Notes under the pieces: generated by a model
Seen by the model: only the letters and a program-made list of their open reading frames with translations
The model's database searches: none
What the model was told of the DNA's origin: nothing
Position numbers and translations under genes: made by a program
NCBI GenBank assembly: GCA_964615905.1
Contig: CAZTUB010000021.1
Coordinates: 26,530 to 90,529, forward strand
Direction of reading: 5' to 3'
Origin: DATLMR01 sp964615905
GTDB lineage: Bacteria > Acidobacteriota > Blastocatellia > UBA7656
DNA length: 64,000 nt
In this document: positions 35,726 through 44,163 of the stretch, in pieces
Position numbering within the stretch: position 1 is the stretch's first letter
Layout of the letters: every line of letters starts with the position of its first letter

Positions 35726-35836
35726 GTGTAATCCGGATGCCGGGATTACACTTAACCGGCAGTCATCCGGCTTGCTGTAGGATGTAGAGGGGCAAGAGAG
35801 CTACGAGTGGACCGGGTTACGATTAACCGGGTCCAC
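35726..35836. repeat. Two successive hairpins in a gene-free stretch
   Basis: Hairpin 1: GTGTAATCC (35726-35734) / GGATTACAC (35743-35751). Hairpin 2: GTGGACC.GGTTA (35807-35819) / TAACC.GGTCCAC (35824-35836), with one mismatched pair. They lie in the 455-base gap between 35422 and 35876, which otherwise shows no gene. The second may end transcription of the small exported gene that follows on the minus strand. Confidence 0.45.
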
Positions 35837-35876
35837 ATCAAATCGTCGAGAAGCAGGTACCGTGACGTATGCGGGG

Positions 35877-36281
35877 TTAGCGTGTTTGTCTGACGCGCTC
35901 GATCTTATCGACCATAATCGCCCCGACATCATCACGTTCAATCTTCGACCCTGTAACTTTCACCTTCCGCCCCGCGAGGCCCGCCACTCTCGCCTTTATC
36001 GGTGTGGAGGTCTTATTGACCAGGAGATAAAGTTCGCCGTCATCCGAGACGAAGCCGACAGGGCCGCCGCTTCTTATACAGGCATTTGTGCAGGCGGCAT
36101 GTTCCGGGCCTTTCCCACTACCCTTGTGGCGACTTATGTAGCAGAACATATCCACGACTTCTCCCTCGACGGTGATGGGCTCTTTTTCATCCGAGAAAGC
36201 CCACACGCCCTGGCCTCCGCTCACGCTCGCGAAGACCACGAGAAGCAAAACAGCTCTAATTGCGAAACGACTTACTCTCAT
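35877..36281 (-). CDS. Small exported His/Cys-containing protein
   Basis: AAGGAG lies seven bases before the ATG at 36281; an in-frame TTG is one codon upstream. The 134-residue product has a signal peptide (about 1-29) and a single small domain: VEGEVVDMFCYISRHKGSG, EHAACTNACIRSGGPVGFV, LYLLVNK and VKVTGSKIERDDVGAIMVDKIE. The three Cys and the His could hold a metal or form disulfides. The beta-rich second half looks like an OB-type fold. I recall similar exported proteins in acidobacteria but know no function. The 282-base gap upstream (36282-36563) shows nothing. Confidence 0.65.
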   Translation of the reverse strand: MRVSRFAIRAVLLLVVFASVSGGQGVWAFSDEKEPITVEGEVVDMFCYISRHKGSGKGPEHAACTNACIRSGGPVGFVSDDGELYLLVNKTSTPIKARVAGLAGRKVKVTGSKIERDDVGAIMVDKIERVRQTR

Positions 36282-36563
36282 CAATACTCTCCTTTCAAGC
36301 TATTGAACCAGCAGCGTCGCCCATTGGCTCCGGTCAGAAAGACGTGCGCATCGAATAAGCTGCGCCCTGATCTAATCGAAGCGGTTTATATGGGGCGACT
36401 TCCTGAGCAATCATCTGATTCGGGCAAGTTCGATCAGGGCAGAGATTATCACACGGGCTGGTTGGACGGCAAAGTGTAACGGTTAGTGAGGCGCGAGCCG
36501 TTAGCCCATCAAGCAGCCATCGAGCTAATTGACCATATGTGTATTCCACCCTGTCCGCAACAG

Positions 36564-38204
36564 CTAGACTATTAATTCTTGCTCGAACTTGAAAGGGAGA
36601 CGATACACGTTGCGGAACAGGTCTGCCTTACGCTCTGCGGTCCATAACTCGAGATCGCACTCACTGTTGGATTCAATATAGAAGGTAACGCCTGCGCTGG
36701 CCAGCTTGCAGTGAACCTGCCTGATTGTCTGACGGCGGGAGCGATCCAGCGCATCGGCAATCCGCAAGATTGCGGTCAATTTCTGCACAGTCATGCGGTG
36801 AGAGATATCGAGCGCAAAAAAGTCTTCGTGCTTGCGTTGCGAGCGAACCCCCGCGTCCTTTTTGGGAACCTTACCTTTTATATATCTAACCATATTTGCG
36901 ATGAGAGCTACCTCTATGCTGTTAAATCCCGGCAGCTCGGAATTCTTTATCAAGTACAAGCCGTGGCGATGATTATCCTCATGAGCAATGTAGTAGCCTA
37001 TGTCGTGAAGCAACCCTGCAAATCTCAAAAGCCCCCGCTCTTCATAGCCCAATTCATGAAGGCTAACCGTTTCATCGAATATCCTGACTGCCATTTCCGC
37101 GACGTGGTGAGCATGTGCCGCATCGTAGTTGTATCGCTTTGCCACCGATAAGACCGATCCCATTCGCACATCAGGACTGGCCTCCGCAGAGGGATAGGAC
37201 CCGGCTTCTTCACCCGGCTGATCCTGTGAGTGCGATTCTCGATCACGTACTTCTAATTCGATTGCAGCGCGTCTTCGCAGGTAGTCGAGTATCACGCCTT
37301 CACGCAGCGACCAGTCACAGGTCGTAATCTCTTTGGCTCCCAGCTCGACCAGTATTGATTCTAAGAGAGTGCCACCGGCGACAATAATGTCTGCGCGTGC
37401 CTCGTCCAGGCCGCGAACCTGGCTGCGCTCACGCGTTTTTAGGCGAAGCAGCCGCTTGTTCAATCCGCCCAATTGCTTCGTCGAGGCTGTTTGATTGAAA
37501 GAGCCGAAAGTCGAATCATCCGTCGCGTCGTCGGCCTCCGACTGCGTCACGGCGTTTATCAGGTTTAGAATCGTGCCTGACGTGCCGAGGACAAAATCGT
37601 ACCCGGTCTTGTCAATCTCCCATACAATTCTGGCGACCTCTGCGCGGATGTGAGATTTGAGATTCTGGTACTCCTTCTTGGATACAGGATCGGTCTTTAT
37701 AAACTGCTCTGTCAGCCGAACCGCGCCCAGCCTGGCCGACAATAAGAGTTCCGGCTCGCCGCCCGCCGTCACTATAAATTCGGTTGATCCCCCGCCAATG
37801 TCTATGATTAGAGCGCGGCGGTTGTTGAAGTCCGTCACCTGTGAAACCGCCAAAGCAATGAGCCGCGCTTCCTCGACGCCCGGCAGTAACTGCACTTCCA
37901 GACCGGCCTCCCTGCGCGCAGCCTCGATGAATTCCGCTGCATTATCGGCTTCTCGTACGGCTGAGGTCGCGGTTGTGAGTATGATATCGGCCTCGTTCGC
38001 CTCGGCCAATTGTTTAAACCGCCGAAGTGTGGTGATTGCCCTGGCAATCGTTTCCTCTGATAATTTATGCGTACTAAGAGTCTTCGAGGCCAGCCTGGCC
38101 ATATCCTTTTCGCGGTCTATTATCTGTAGGTGCTGGCCGGGCTCGGCGCGGATTACAGCCAGATGGATTGAATTCGATCCAATATCGATAGCTGCTATCT
38201 TCAT
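36564..38204 (-). CDS. ppx: Exopolyphosphatase/guanosine pentaphosphatase (Ppx/GppA) with HD domain
   Basis: A 546-residue protein. The ASKHA-fold N-terminal half has the family motifs AAIDIGSNSIHLAVI (1-18), TSAVREADNA, IDIGGGSTEF (near 140) and LGTSGTILNL. The C-terminal half (about 335-500) is an HD-type helical domain (AHHVAEMAVRIFDE ... FAGLLHDIGYYI). Ppx removes terminal phosphate from polyphosphate; GppA acts on pppGpp. Sequence alone does not separate the two, and the symbol is provisional. It is cytoplasmic. In the context of the window's phosphatases and the phytase it suggests active polyphosphate/inositol-phosphate turnover, though it stands alone and not in an operon with them. 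Confidence 0.9.
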   Translation of the reverse strand: MKIAAIDIGSNSIHLAVIRAEPGQHLQIIDREKDMARLASKTLSTHKLSEETIARAITTLRRFKQLAEANEADIILTTATSAVREADNAAEFIEAARREAGLEVQLLPGVEEARLIALAVSQVTDFNNRRALIIDIGGGSTEFIVTAGGEPELLLSARLGAVRLTEQFIKTDPVSKKEYQNLKSHIRAEVARIVWEIDKTGYDFVLGTSGTILNLINAVTQSEADDATDDSTFGSFNQTASTKQLGGLNKRLLRLKTRERSQVRGLDEARADIIVAGGTLLESILVELGAKEITTCDWSLREGVILDYLRRRAAIELEVRDRESHSQDQPGEEAGSYPSAEASPDVRMGSVLSVAKRYNYDAAHAHHVAEMAVRIFDETVSLHELGYEERGLLRFAGLLHDIGYYIAHEDNHRHGLYLIKNSELPGFNSIEVALIANMVRYIKGKVPKKDAGVRSQRKHEDFFALDISHRMTVQKLTAILRIADALDRSRRQTIRQVHCKLASAGVTFYIESNSECDLELWTAERKADLFRNVYRLPFKFEQELIV

Positions 38205-38300
38205 GATCCGAAGCCTCTCTTACCGGGGCTTGGCTCGGCAGATAAAAAGACCCTGCTCTCGCTGGAAGGATCAGGGGCCATGTCCAAAGAGGGGCTGCGT

Positions 38301-38714
38301 TTACGAGTCTGAGAAAGAGAGCCCCTCAAGCACGTCACGTAAGGCCTGCTTTTCGGCCAACACCTTCTCTTCGCGTCGGCGCTTTTTCTCAGGGATCTTT
38401 TCGGTCTTTTGCTGAAGAAATTCCGTGTATTGCTTGTTCGCGCCCTCAATGTCCGTTTTCAGATTCGCGAAATGGAAACCGACATCATCCAGGGCTGAGA
38501 CCAGGACCAAACAGTTTTTCTTGAGGTAGACTTTGGCCTTTTGCGTAGAATTTTGCTCAGTCCTTGTTTTCCATAGTTGATTAAAGCTCTCTTGCCATTC
38601 GCGAGGCGGTTTATCGGATAAGCAGAACGGAATACTATACTTCTTGTTTTTTCTCGAAGCCCTCTCTTCGTCGTAACCGGTAATCTTTATAGGTTCGAAG
38701 TCCTGTTTTGACAT
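38301..38714 (-). CDS. Hypothetical 137-residue protein
   Basis: Unrecognised small cytoplasmic protein with no signal or membrane segment. The N-terminal half contains IPFCLSDKPPREWQESFNQLW; the C-terminal part is a charged helix, probably coiled-coil (TEKIPEKKRRREEKVLAEKQ). The ribosome site is weak (GGTGG). Base usage is less GC-rich than its neighbours, which may point to transfer. It stands alone between the Ppx/GppA gene and the respiratory operon. Confidence 0.55.
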   Translation of the reverse strand: MSKQDFEPIKITGYDEERASRKNKKYSIPFCLSDKPPREWQESFNQLWKTRTEQNSTQKAKVYLKKNCLVLVSALDDVGFHFANLKTDIEGANKQYTEFLQQKTEKIPEKKRRREEKVLAEKQALRDVLEGLSFSDS

Positions 38715-38945
38715 CTGTCACCACCAGTATTCTTAATCTTGATTTAGCATTTGAAGATGTAGCAGTTCTAAACGGGCGGTCTAAGTTTGTCAATAGCCAA
38801 CTGCGGTATTCTAAACGGCGCGCCAACACAGAGATTAGAACGCTGAATCCAGGGCCGGACCATTTAACCATGACGACCGCCGAAGACTAATTTCATAAAA
38901 TTCGCCTCAGGCTACAGCCGCCGCGCGCCTGGATCGGGCCTCTTT

Positions 38946-39989
38946 TTACCGGCGAAAGAGCAAGCTGTGAATCAGACCGGCGAAGGTCACAAGCCATGCT
39001 GCGAGCGCGACGTATATAAAGAAGCGAGGGATAACGAGCAAGGGCTCAAAGTTGATTGCCCTCGATAGCTGTAAAGTGCACGCCGTGTACATCCCTAGAG
39101 GAAAGACCATCCCCCAGTATTGGGGATCGTACGTGAGAGGAAACCGCTTGCGAACGTGCCGCCAGAAGCCGAGTATGAATAACAACGGTATCCACCAGGT
39201 TCCCGCCGCCCAGAAAAATAACGTGAACCCTTTTAGGAACGGCAAGATCTCCGCCAGAAAACTCCAATTTGGGGCAGCGAGGATCAGCCTTGCGCCCGCT
39301 AGGGTCGTGATGGCGACGGCTCCCATGTTGATCCAGTAAGGCGGGGTGAGAGTGGCTGGCATCAGATTGAAGAAAGTAAACCGGTAAAAGATCAGGGTGA
39401 TGAGGAGCAGATAGAGCATACAGCCGAGCAGAAACATGCAGAGCGTGAAGAAAAGCAGCGCCTCGCGGTACTCTCCCGATTGATCGACCAGAAGAGTCCC
39501 AAGGACAGAGATCGATTGCGTTGCCACGGCCGCGATCAGCCATGCTCCGTTGAGCCCGCTTTCCAGGGTCGGTTTATTTTCCCGCACGGTGACCGAAGTA
39601 AAAAATGTATAAATGATTATAAGCCATAGCAGCAGGCCGACCAGCCAGAGGATGACCGCCACTTTATGACGCGCAGCGACGATCACAAACTGTGTGCCGA
39701 GCACACACGTACCTGCGACGACAGTAAAAAAGCCCGGACCGCGAACGTGATCTGTGATGTCGGCTTTGATCCGAGGGAAGAACCTGAACACCCGGATAAG
39801 CAGCAGCAGCCAGAGCGCTGTGTAAGCGACAAGGTTGACGCCTAGCAGTCCCCACGCCAGCCACGGCATTCCCAGCAGGTGCGTGGCTATGGATATGATC
39901 CCTGTCGCCATGACCAGGGCGAAGTAGCCGGGGAAAAGGTTAGCCGCCGCGCTGCCAATCAGTCCGTTCTTCTTCTCTTTTTCTATCAC
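38946..39989 (-). CDS. TDT/TehA-SLAC1 family anion transporter
   Basis: A 347-residue membrane protein with ten predicted helices. It starts with AANLFPGYFALVMATGIISIATHLLG, the typical opening of tellurite-resistance/dicarboxylate transporter proteins, and includes the conserved Phe-rich pore region (WWIPLLFILGFWRH...PQYWGMVFPLGMYT). The family includes TehA and plant SLAC1, which conduct small anions, including nitrate. As the last gene of an operon with a nitrate-reductase-like molybdoenzyme it may move nitrate, nitrite or sulfite; this is inferred from position. It lies 60 bases after the DUF3565 gene. Confidence 0.85.
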   Translation of the reverse strand: MIEKEKKNGLIGSAAANLFPGYFALVMATGIISIATHLLGMPWLAWGLLGVNLVAYTALWLLLLIRVFRFFPRIKADITDHVRGPGFFTVVAGTCVLGTQFVIVAARHKVAVILWLVGLLLWLIIIYTFFTSVTVRENKPTLESGLNGAWLIAAVATQSISVLGTLLVDQSGEYREALLFFTLCMFLLGCMLYLLLITLIFYRFTFFNLMPATLTPPYWINMGAVAITTLAGARLILAAPNWSFLAEILPFLKGFTLFFWAAGTWWIPLLFILGFWRHVRKRFPLTYDPQYWGMVFPLGMYTACTLQLSRAINFEPLLVIPRFFIYVALAAWLVTFAGLIHSLLFRR

Positions 39990-40049
39990 TATTCCAATTT
40001 GTGCGGTCGTGATCCAGGGGGGTCTTTCTCGCTAACTGTTTATCACGAT

Positions 40050-40283
40050 CTAGCCCGACGGATCTGCGTCGTTCGATAAGTGCTCTGTGCCGTCTGTTTC
40101 TTCATCACAGCGCTTGCAGTTTAGCTCGGCTCCGAGGCGCGATGAGCGCCCCTGCTCTGTCAGCACCCATGTGCGCGTCACAAGCGGCGGGTTATGCCGC
40201 ACGTGCTGGTAATGGCCGCACTCTAAAGCCGCCCGCCAGTGGCCCTCGTCGTCCTTTTCATAACCGGTGATTTTTTGCTTCAT
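40050..40283 (-). CDS. DUF3565 protein
   Basis: A 77-residue protein matching the DUF3565 pattern: MKQKITGYEKDDEGHW, ALECGHYQHVRHNPP and LNCKRCDEE. The Cys/His set (CGH, RH, CKRC) is suited to binding zinc or iron. The start overlaps the previous stop as ATGA, so it is translationally coupled. Family members are often found beside respiratory or Fe-S genes; the function is unknown. Confidence 0.8.
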   Translation of the reverse strand: MKQKITGYEKDDEGHWRAALECGHYQHVRHNPPLVTRTWVLTEQGRSSRLGAELNCKRCDEETDGTEHLSNDADPSG

Positions 40284-40615
40284 CGCCTTTGACGAATGTA
40301 GCCTGTGCTTGTGTAGCGCCGCGAAGCGGGCCGCCACCACAGGATGATCGAAAGCGCAATCAGCCAGCAGACGCCAGAAGCGGCGACCAGAGGTATCAAC
40401 TCGCGGTATTTGTGCGCAAGCGCGGCCTCCACGGTTGCCGAGAGTATCCACAGTTGCGCGACGTTGAGCATAACGAGCATGACGAGCCGCGCCTGTTCTA
40501 CTGCCGCCCGCCCGCGCCCCGTGCGGCGGCGCACCGCTTCGACTTGAACAGTCTGACTCTCACGCGCCCTGCCCCGCGCCTGATCGTCTTCCCTCTTGTT
40601 AAACGGAACGTTCAT
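40280..40615 (-). CDS. Small two-helix membrane protein (DUF6755-like)
   Basis: A 111-residue protein with a basic N-terminal half (residues 1-40) and two membrane helices (about 44-64 and 72-92). The block VMLNVAQLWILSATVEAAL resembles DUF6755 proteins that accompany Rieske/molybdoenzyme genes in acidobacteria; I hold that name loosely. It overlaps the Rieske gene upstream by 17 bases and the DUF3565 gene downstream by four, which supports a structural role in the same complex. Confidence 0.65.
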   Translation of the reverse strand: MNVPFNKREDDQARGRARESQTVQVEAVRRRTGRGRAAVEQARLVMLVMLNVAQLWILSATVEAALAHKYRELIPLVAASGVCWLIALSIILWWRPASRRYTSTGYIRQRR

Positions 40616-41189
40616 GGCGGCCTGCCTTTCTTCCTACTGCCCATACTTCGCCGCCCTCGCGGACTTCGAGAACTATCTGATCGAGCGGGCGAGGGGGAGG
40701 CCCGAAGAGGACGCTGCCCGTCCGCGCGTCAAAGCCACCTTCGTGGCAAGGGCATTCGAGGCGCTGGCGCGTCTGCTCGAAGTAGACGGGGCAGGCAAGG
40801 TGCGTGCACTTCTGTCCATACGCGTAATACTGCCCCTCGCTCAAGCGGACCAGTATGGCCGTGTCATCCTCGTTCGGGTAGCGGAAGTTCAAAGCCGAGC
40901 CCGGCGCGAGACTCTCTGCGCCTTCAATTCTCTTTGGCTCAAAGCTGAGTTGCTCGCCCGCGTCGAGCGCAGCCTTGCCCGCGAGCCCTGCCGCGCTCAC
41001 AAAAAGCGCGGTCGAGGTGAGAGCGAGGAAGTTGCAAAACTCGCGGCGGGTAACCTGCGCCTCTTCGCCGCGCTCGTAGGGGAAATCGTGTTGATGCGGC
41101 GCAGTTGCGCGGCGCACGTCTCGCTCGTCCGACATCTCGCCGCCCAGCGTGTCATTCATAAGCGTCTTGTCAGGCATCTTAGAACTCAT
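40599..41189 (-). CDS. Rieske [2Fe-2S] protein with Tat-like N-terminal anchor
   Basis: I take ATG 41189, which overlaps the end of the ferredoxin gene (AAAAATGAG); no strong ribosome site is visible, and nearby ATGs at 41177 or later are possible. The 196-residue product carries TRREFCNFLALTSTALFVSA (about 48-67), a twin-arginine-like signal or membrane anchor. The Rieske fold has CTHLAC (128-133) and CPCH (146-149): Cys128/His130 and Cys146/His149 hold the cluster, and Cys133/Cys148 can form the stabilising disulfide. It would pass electrons between quinol or a cytochrome and the molybdoenzyme complex, probably on the outer face of the membrane. Confidence 0.9.
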   Translation of the reverse strand: MSSKMPDKTLMNDTLGGEMSDERDVRRATAPHQHDFPYERGEEAQVTRREFCNFLALTSTALFVSAAGLAGKAALDAGEQLSFEPKRIEGAESLAPGSALNFRYPNEDDTAILVRLSEGQYYAYGQKCTHLACPVYFEQTRQRLECPCHEGGFDARTGSVLFGPPPRPLDQIVLEVREGGEVWAVGRKAGRHERSV

Positions 41190-41826
41190 TTTTCTTGTCT
41201 GACTCCTCAACTTGCGTGTCGATCCACGACTCATTCTCTTGTCGCTCAGCCAGGCCGAGCCGCCCCTCGAATACACCGCAGCCGTCAAAAGCCACTTCAT
41301 CCGCGTCGGTCGGCAGCATCAAATAGACTTTCGTCTCGACGTGCTGGTTCCCGAATACATGGACGTTGACGGGCTTAGTGCCCCTGAAAGGGACCACCTG
41401 CTCATAGCGTCCGAACGAGATCGCGCCAGTCGGGCAGACCGATGCGCACATCGGCTTTAAACCCTCGCTCGTGCGGTCATAGCACATGTCGCATTTCATC
41501 TGAAGATGCATCGCCGAGTTATATTTGGGTACGCCGAACGGGCAAGCGTTTATGCAGTTACGGCAGTCCAGACAACGCGGCTTGAGCGCGGACATGACAA
41601 TGCCATCTTCCGAAACTTTTATAGCATCAGCCGGACATACGAGGGCGCAGGTCGGCTCGACGCAGTGCATACAGACGGTAGGCATCGTGGCCGTCGTCTC
41701 TCTGCGGTCAAGATAGTCTACGAAGATCATAGAGAAGCCTTTATGAGTCCCGCACTCGCGGCAGGCCGCCACACACGAGCGGCAACCGATGCAGCGCTGC
41801 GGGTCGATGAACATGGTCTCTTCCAT
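41179..41826 (-). CDS. Four-cluster [4Fe-4S] ferredoxin subunit (HybA/NrfC type)
   Basis: The start at 41826 is set by AGGGGA eight bases before the ATG. The 215-residue product has sixteen cysteines in four clusters: CIGCRSCVAAC (12-22), CMHCVEPTCALVC (52-64), CLDCRNCINAC (85-95) and CDMCYDR...CASVC (112-131). This is the electron-transfer subunit pattern of DMSO-reductase-family complexes. No signal peptide is seen, so it stays in the cytoplasm with the molybdoenzyme. The gene lies 26 bases after the catalytic subunit and overlaps the Rieske gene. Confidence 0.92.
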   Translation of the reverse strand: MEETMFIDPQRCIGCRSCVAACRECGTHKGFSMIFVDYLDRRETTATMPTVCMHCVEPTCALVCPADAIKVSEDGIVMSALKPRCLDCRNCINACPFGVPKYNSAMHLQMKCDMCYDRTSEGLKPMCASVCPTGAISFGRYEQVVPFRGTKPVNVHVFGNQHVETKVYLMLPTDADEVAFDGCGVFEGRLGLAERQENESWIDTQVEESDKKNEF

Positions 41827-41852
41827 TCTTCGGTCCCCTGTTATGCCAGCAA

Positions 41853-44093
41853 TTATTCTCTGTCGCTCAATCGGGTTACAGCGCTTCTTTCCGCGCCGTG
41901 GCGGCGCTTGCCGTAGATGGGCAGCTCGCGCGACCGGATCCTCTCTATCCGGGCGGCGCACGCCTTGTATTCCGGTATCTTTGAAACAGGATCGAGCGCA
42001 GGGTTCGTCAATTGATTCGCCGCAAGCTCCTCGCCCCAGTGGTAGGGGATGAAGATCGTATCCGGCCTGATTGTCCTTACGATAAGGGCCGGGAATATAC
42101 CCTCGCCCCTGCGCGAGACGACCTTGACCCGCTCGCCGTCGGCGATCTGGAGCTTCGCGGCTGTCTCCGGATGAATCTCGACATAAGGCTCCGGGCATTG
42201 CTGTACGAGAAAGCCGATTCGACGGGTCTGGTTGCCCGACAGGTACTGGTAGACGACGCGCCCGCTCGTCAGTATCAAAGGGAACTCATTGTCAGGCACT
42301 TCGGCGGGTGGGGCGAACTCGACGGCGTGGAACCTGGCCCTCCCGTCGGGGTGATAAAACCGCTCCTCAAAGAGCCTGGGTGTGCCGGGGTGATCTTCCG
42401 ATGGGCAGGGCCAGAATACGCCGTCCTGCCGCTCGATCTTCTCGTACGTGATTCCATAATAATCCGCATTGCCGCCTTTAGACGCCACGCGTAGCTCGTC
42501 AAAGATCGCGCGCGGGGTGTTAAAGGTGAAGTACTTGCCGCGACCCATGCGGCGGGCGATCTCCTGAATAATCCACCAGTCCTCGCGAGCTTCGCCCGGC
42601 GGGTCACATGCTTTGTTAATCTTTACAACACGGCCTTCGCTGTTTGCTGTCACGCCTTCGTCTTCGGCCCAGGTCGAGCCGGGCAGCACAACGTCGGCAT
42701 AGCGTGAGCCTTCGGACATGAAGAAATCTATGCAGACGTAAAAATCGAGGCCCTCTAGCGAGCGGCGCACCTGATTCGTATCTGGAAGGCTTACCATCAC
42801 GTTGTTGCAGATCGAAAGCAGCCCGCGAATCTCGCCTTCGCGCATCTTCTCAAACATCTCCACGACCGATACGCCTGCCTGGGGCAACTCCTCTTCCGGC
42901 AGGCCCCAAACCTCGCAGACATACTTGCGGTGTTCGGCGTTCATGATCGAGCGTTGGCCTGGGAGCTGGTCCGCCTTCTGCCCGTGCTCGCGCCCGCCTT
43001 GCCCGTTTCCCTGCCCTGTGATCGTCCCGTAGCCGCAACCGGGCGCGCCAATCTTTCCCGTGGCAAGGACGAGGTTGATATACGAGAGCACGTTGTTGAC
43101 CCCGTTCGTGTGATGCTCGATGCCGCGAGCATGCATGAGCATGCTGGTCCTTGCGCGACCGTACAGGCGGGCTGCCTCTATGATCTTTTCGGCAGGCACA
43201 CCCGTAATCTTGGAGGCAACCTGCGGCGGGTAGCGCAAGGCAAGCTCCTTTGTCTCTCCCCATCCGTTTGTGCGCCCGGAAATAAAGGTTTCGTCGGTCA
43301 GACCTTCTTGAATCATCACATGAAGCAGCCCGTTCGCCAGCGCTACGTCTGTGCCGGGTCGCAGTTGCAGGTGTATGTCGCCCTGGCGGGCCGTTGGCGT
43401 TTCGCGCGGGTCAACGATGATCCAAAGCCCGCCCCTGTCACGCTGTTGCCATAGGAATTTGTTCAGCACAGGGAACGTCTCCGCACAGTTCGCACCCGCG
43501 ATCAAGAGTACATCTGCGAGAGGAATGTCGCTCCAGGGGTTGGCGGCGCGGTCGATGCCGAAAGCTTTGTTGTTGCCGGCGGCTGCGCTCACCATGCAGA
43601 GCCGCCCGTTGTAATCGACGTAGCGCGTCCCCAGCCCTGCGCGAGCGAATTTGCCCATGAGGTATGTCTTCTCGGTCGTGAGTGATGAGCCGGAGTAAAC
43701 CCCCAGAGCGTCTTTACCATGGCGGGCCTGAAGCTCCTTGAATTTCGCGACGACCAGACCTAGCGCCTCGTCCCAGCTCGCGCGCTCGAACATGCCTGCG
43801 CGCTTTATCAGGGGATACAAAAGCCGGTCCGGGTGATGCACTTGCAGGTAAGCAGTAACGCCTTTCGGGCACAGGCGGCCTTCGTTGACGGGGAAATCGT
43901 AGCGCGGCTCGAACCCGACGACGTGATTCGACTCGACCAGAAGGTTTATCCCGCACTGAACGGCGCAGTATGGACAGTGTGTGGGCACGATGTTGTCAAT
44001 GACGCGGTCGGCGCGCCAGCCGTCGTACGGGGCGTCGTGGAGGTGAGGCCCGAACTCGTCTATGATCTTCTCAAGATTGCCGATTTTCCCCAT
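41853..44093 (-). CDS. Molybdopterin oxidoreductase, NarB/NasC-like nitrate reductase catalytic subunit
   Basis: A 746-residue DMSO-reductase-family enzyme. An N-terminal [4Fe-4S] site is formed by Cys40, Cys43, Cys47 and Cys75 (CPYCAVQC...GRLCPKG). The probable molybdenum ligand is Cys166 in NGRLCMVSAAAG, and the following DIPLADVLLIAGANCAETFPV is very close to assimilatory nitrate reductases. Guanine-dinucleotide-binding motifs (GNGQGGREHGQKADQLPG, VVYQYLSGNQTRR) are present. There is no Tat signal, so the enzyme is cytoplasmic. NarB-type enzymes usually work alone with ferredoxin; here membrane, ferredoxin and Rieske subunits follow, suggesting a respiratory complex. Nitrate as substrate is the best guess; formate or another oxyanion cannot be excluded. 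Confidence 0.88.
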   Translation of the reverse strand: MGKIGNLEKIIDEFGPHLHDAPYDGWRADRVIDNIVPTHCPYCAVQCGINLLVESNHVVGFEPRYDFPVNEGRLCPKGVTAYLQVHHPDRLLYPLIKRAGMFERASWDEALGLVVAKFKELQARHGKDALGVYSGSSLTTEKTYLMGKFARAGLGTRYVDYNGRLCMVSAAAGNNKAFGIDRAANPWSDIPLADVLLIAGANCAETFPVLNKFLWQQRDRGGLWIIVDPRETPTARQGDIHLQLRPGTDVALANGLLHVMIQEGLTDETFISGRTNGWGETKELALRYPPQVASKITGVPAEKIIEAARLYGRARTSMLMHARGIEHHTNGVNNVLSYINLVLATGKIGAPGCGYGTITGQGNGQGGREHGQKADQLPGQRSIMNAEHRKYVCEVWGLPEEELPQAGVSVVEMFEKMREGEIRGLLSICNNVMVSLPDTNQVRRSLEGLDFYVCIDFFMSEGSRYADVVLPGSTWAEDEGVTANSEGRVVKINKACDPPGEAREDWWIIQEIARRMGRGKYFTFNTPRAIFDELRVASKGGNADYYGITYEKIERQDGVFWPCPSEDHPGTPRLFEERFYHPDGRARFHAVEFAPPAEVPDNEFPLILTSGRVVYQYLSGNQTRRIGFLVQQCPEPYVEIHPETAAKLQIADGERVKVVSRRGEGIFPALIVRTIRPDTIFIPYHWGEELAANQLTNPALDPVSKIPEYKACAARIERIRSRELPIYGKRRHGAERSAVTRLSDRE

Positions 44094-44163
44094 GGTTTAG
44101 TAACTCTCGGTATCCGGTTTCGCCGCGAGCGGCTTCCAGTAAGCGAAATAGTCGCCGCCTCAG

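Noticed and set aside
35862..36479. 205-codon plus-strand frame
   Set aside because: It overlaps the small exported protein on the minus strand, which has a signal peptide and AAGGAG site; the plus frame has neither.
41827..42198. N-terminal extension of the ferredoxin subunit (start at 42198)
   Set aside because: The extension lies wholly inside the molybdoenzyme gene in another frame; the AGGGGA-supported ATG at 41826 begins just before the first cluster.
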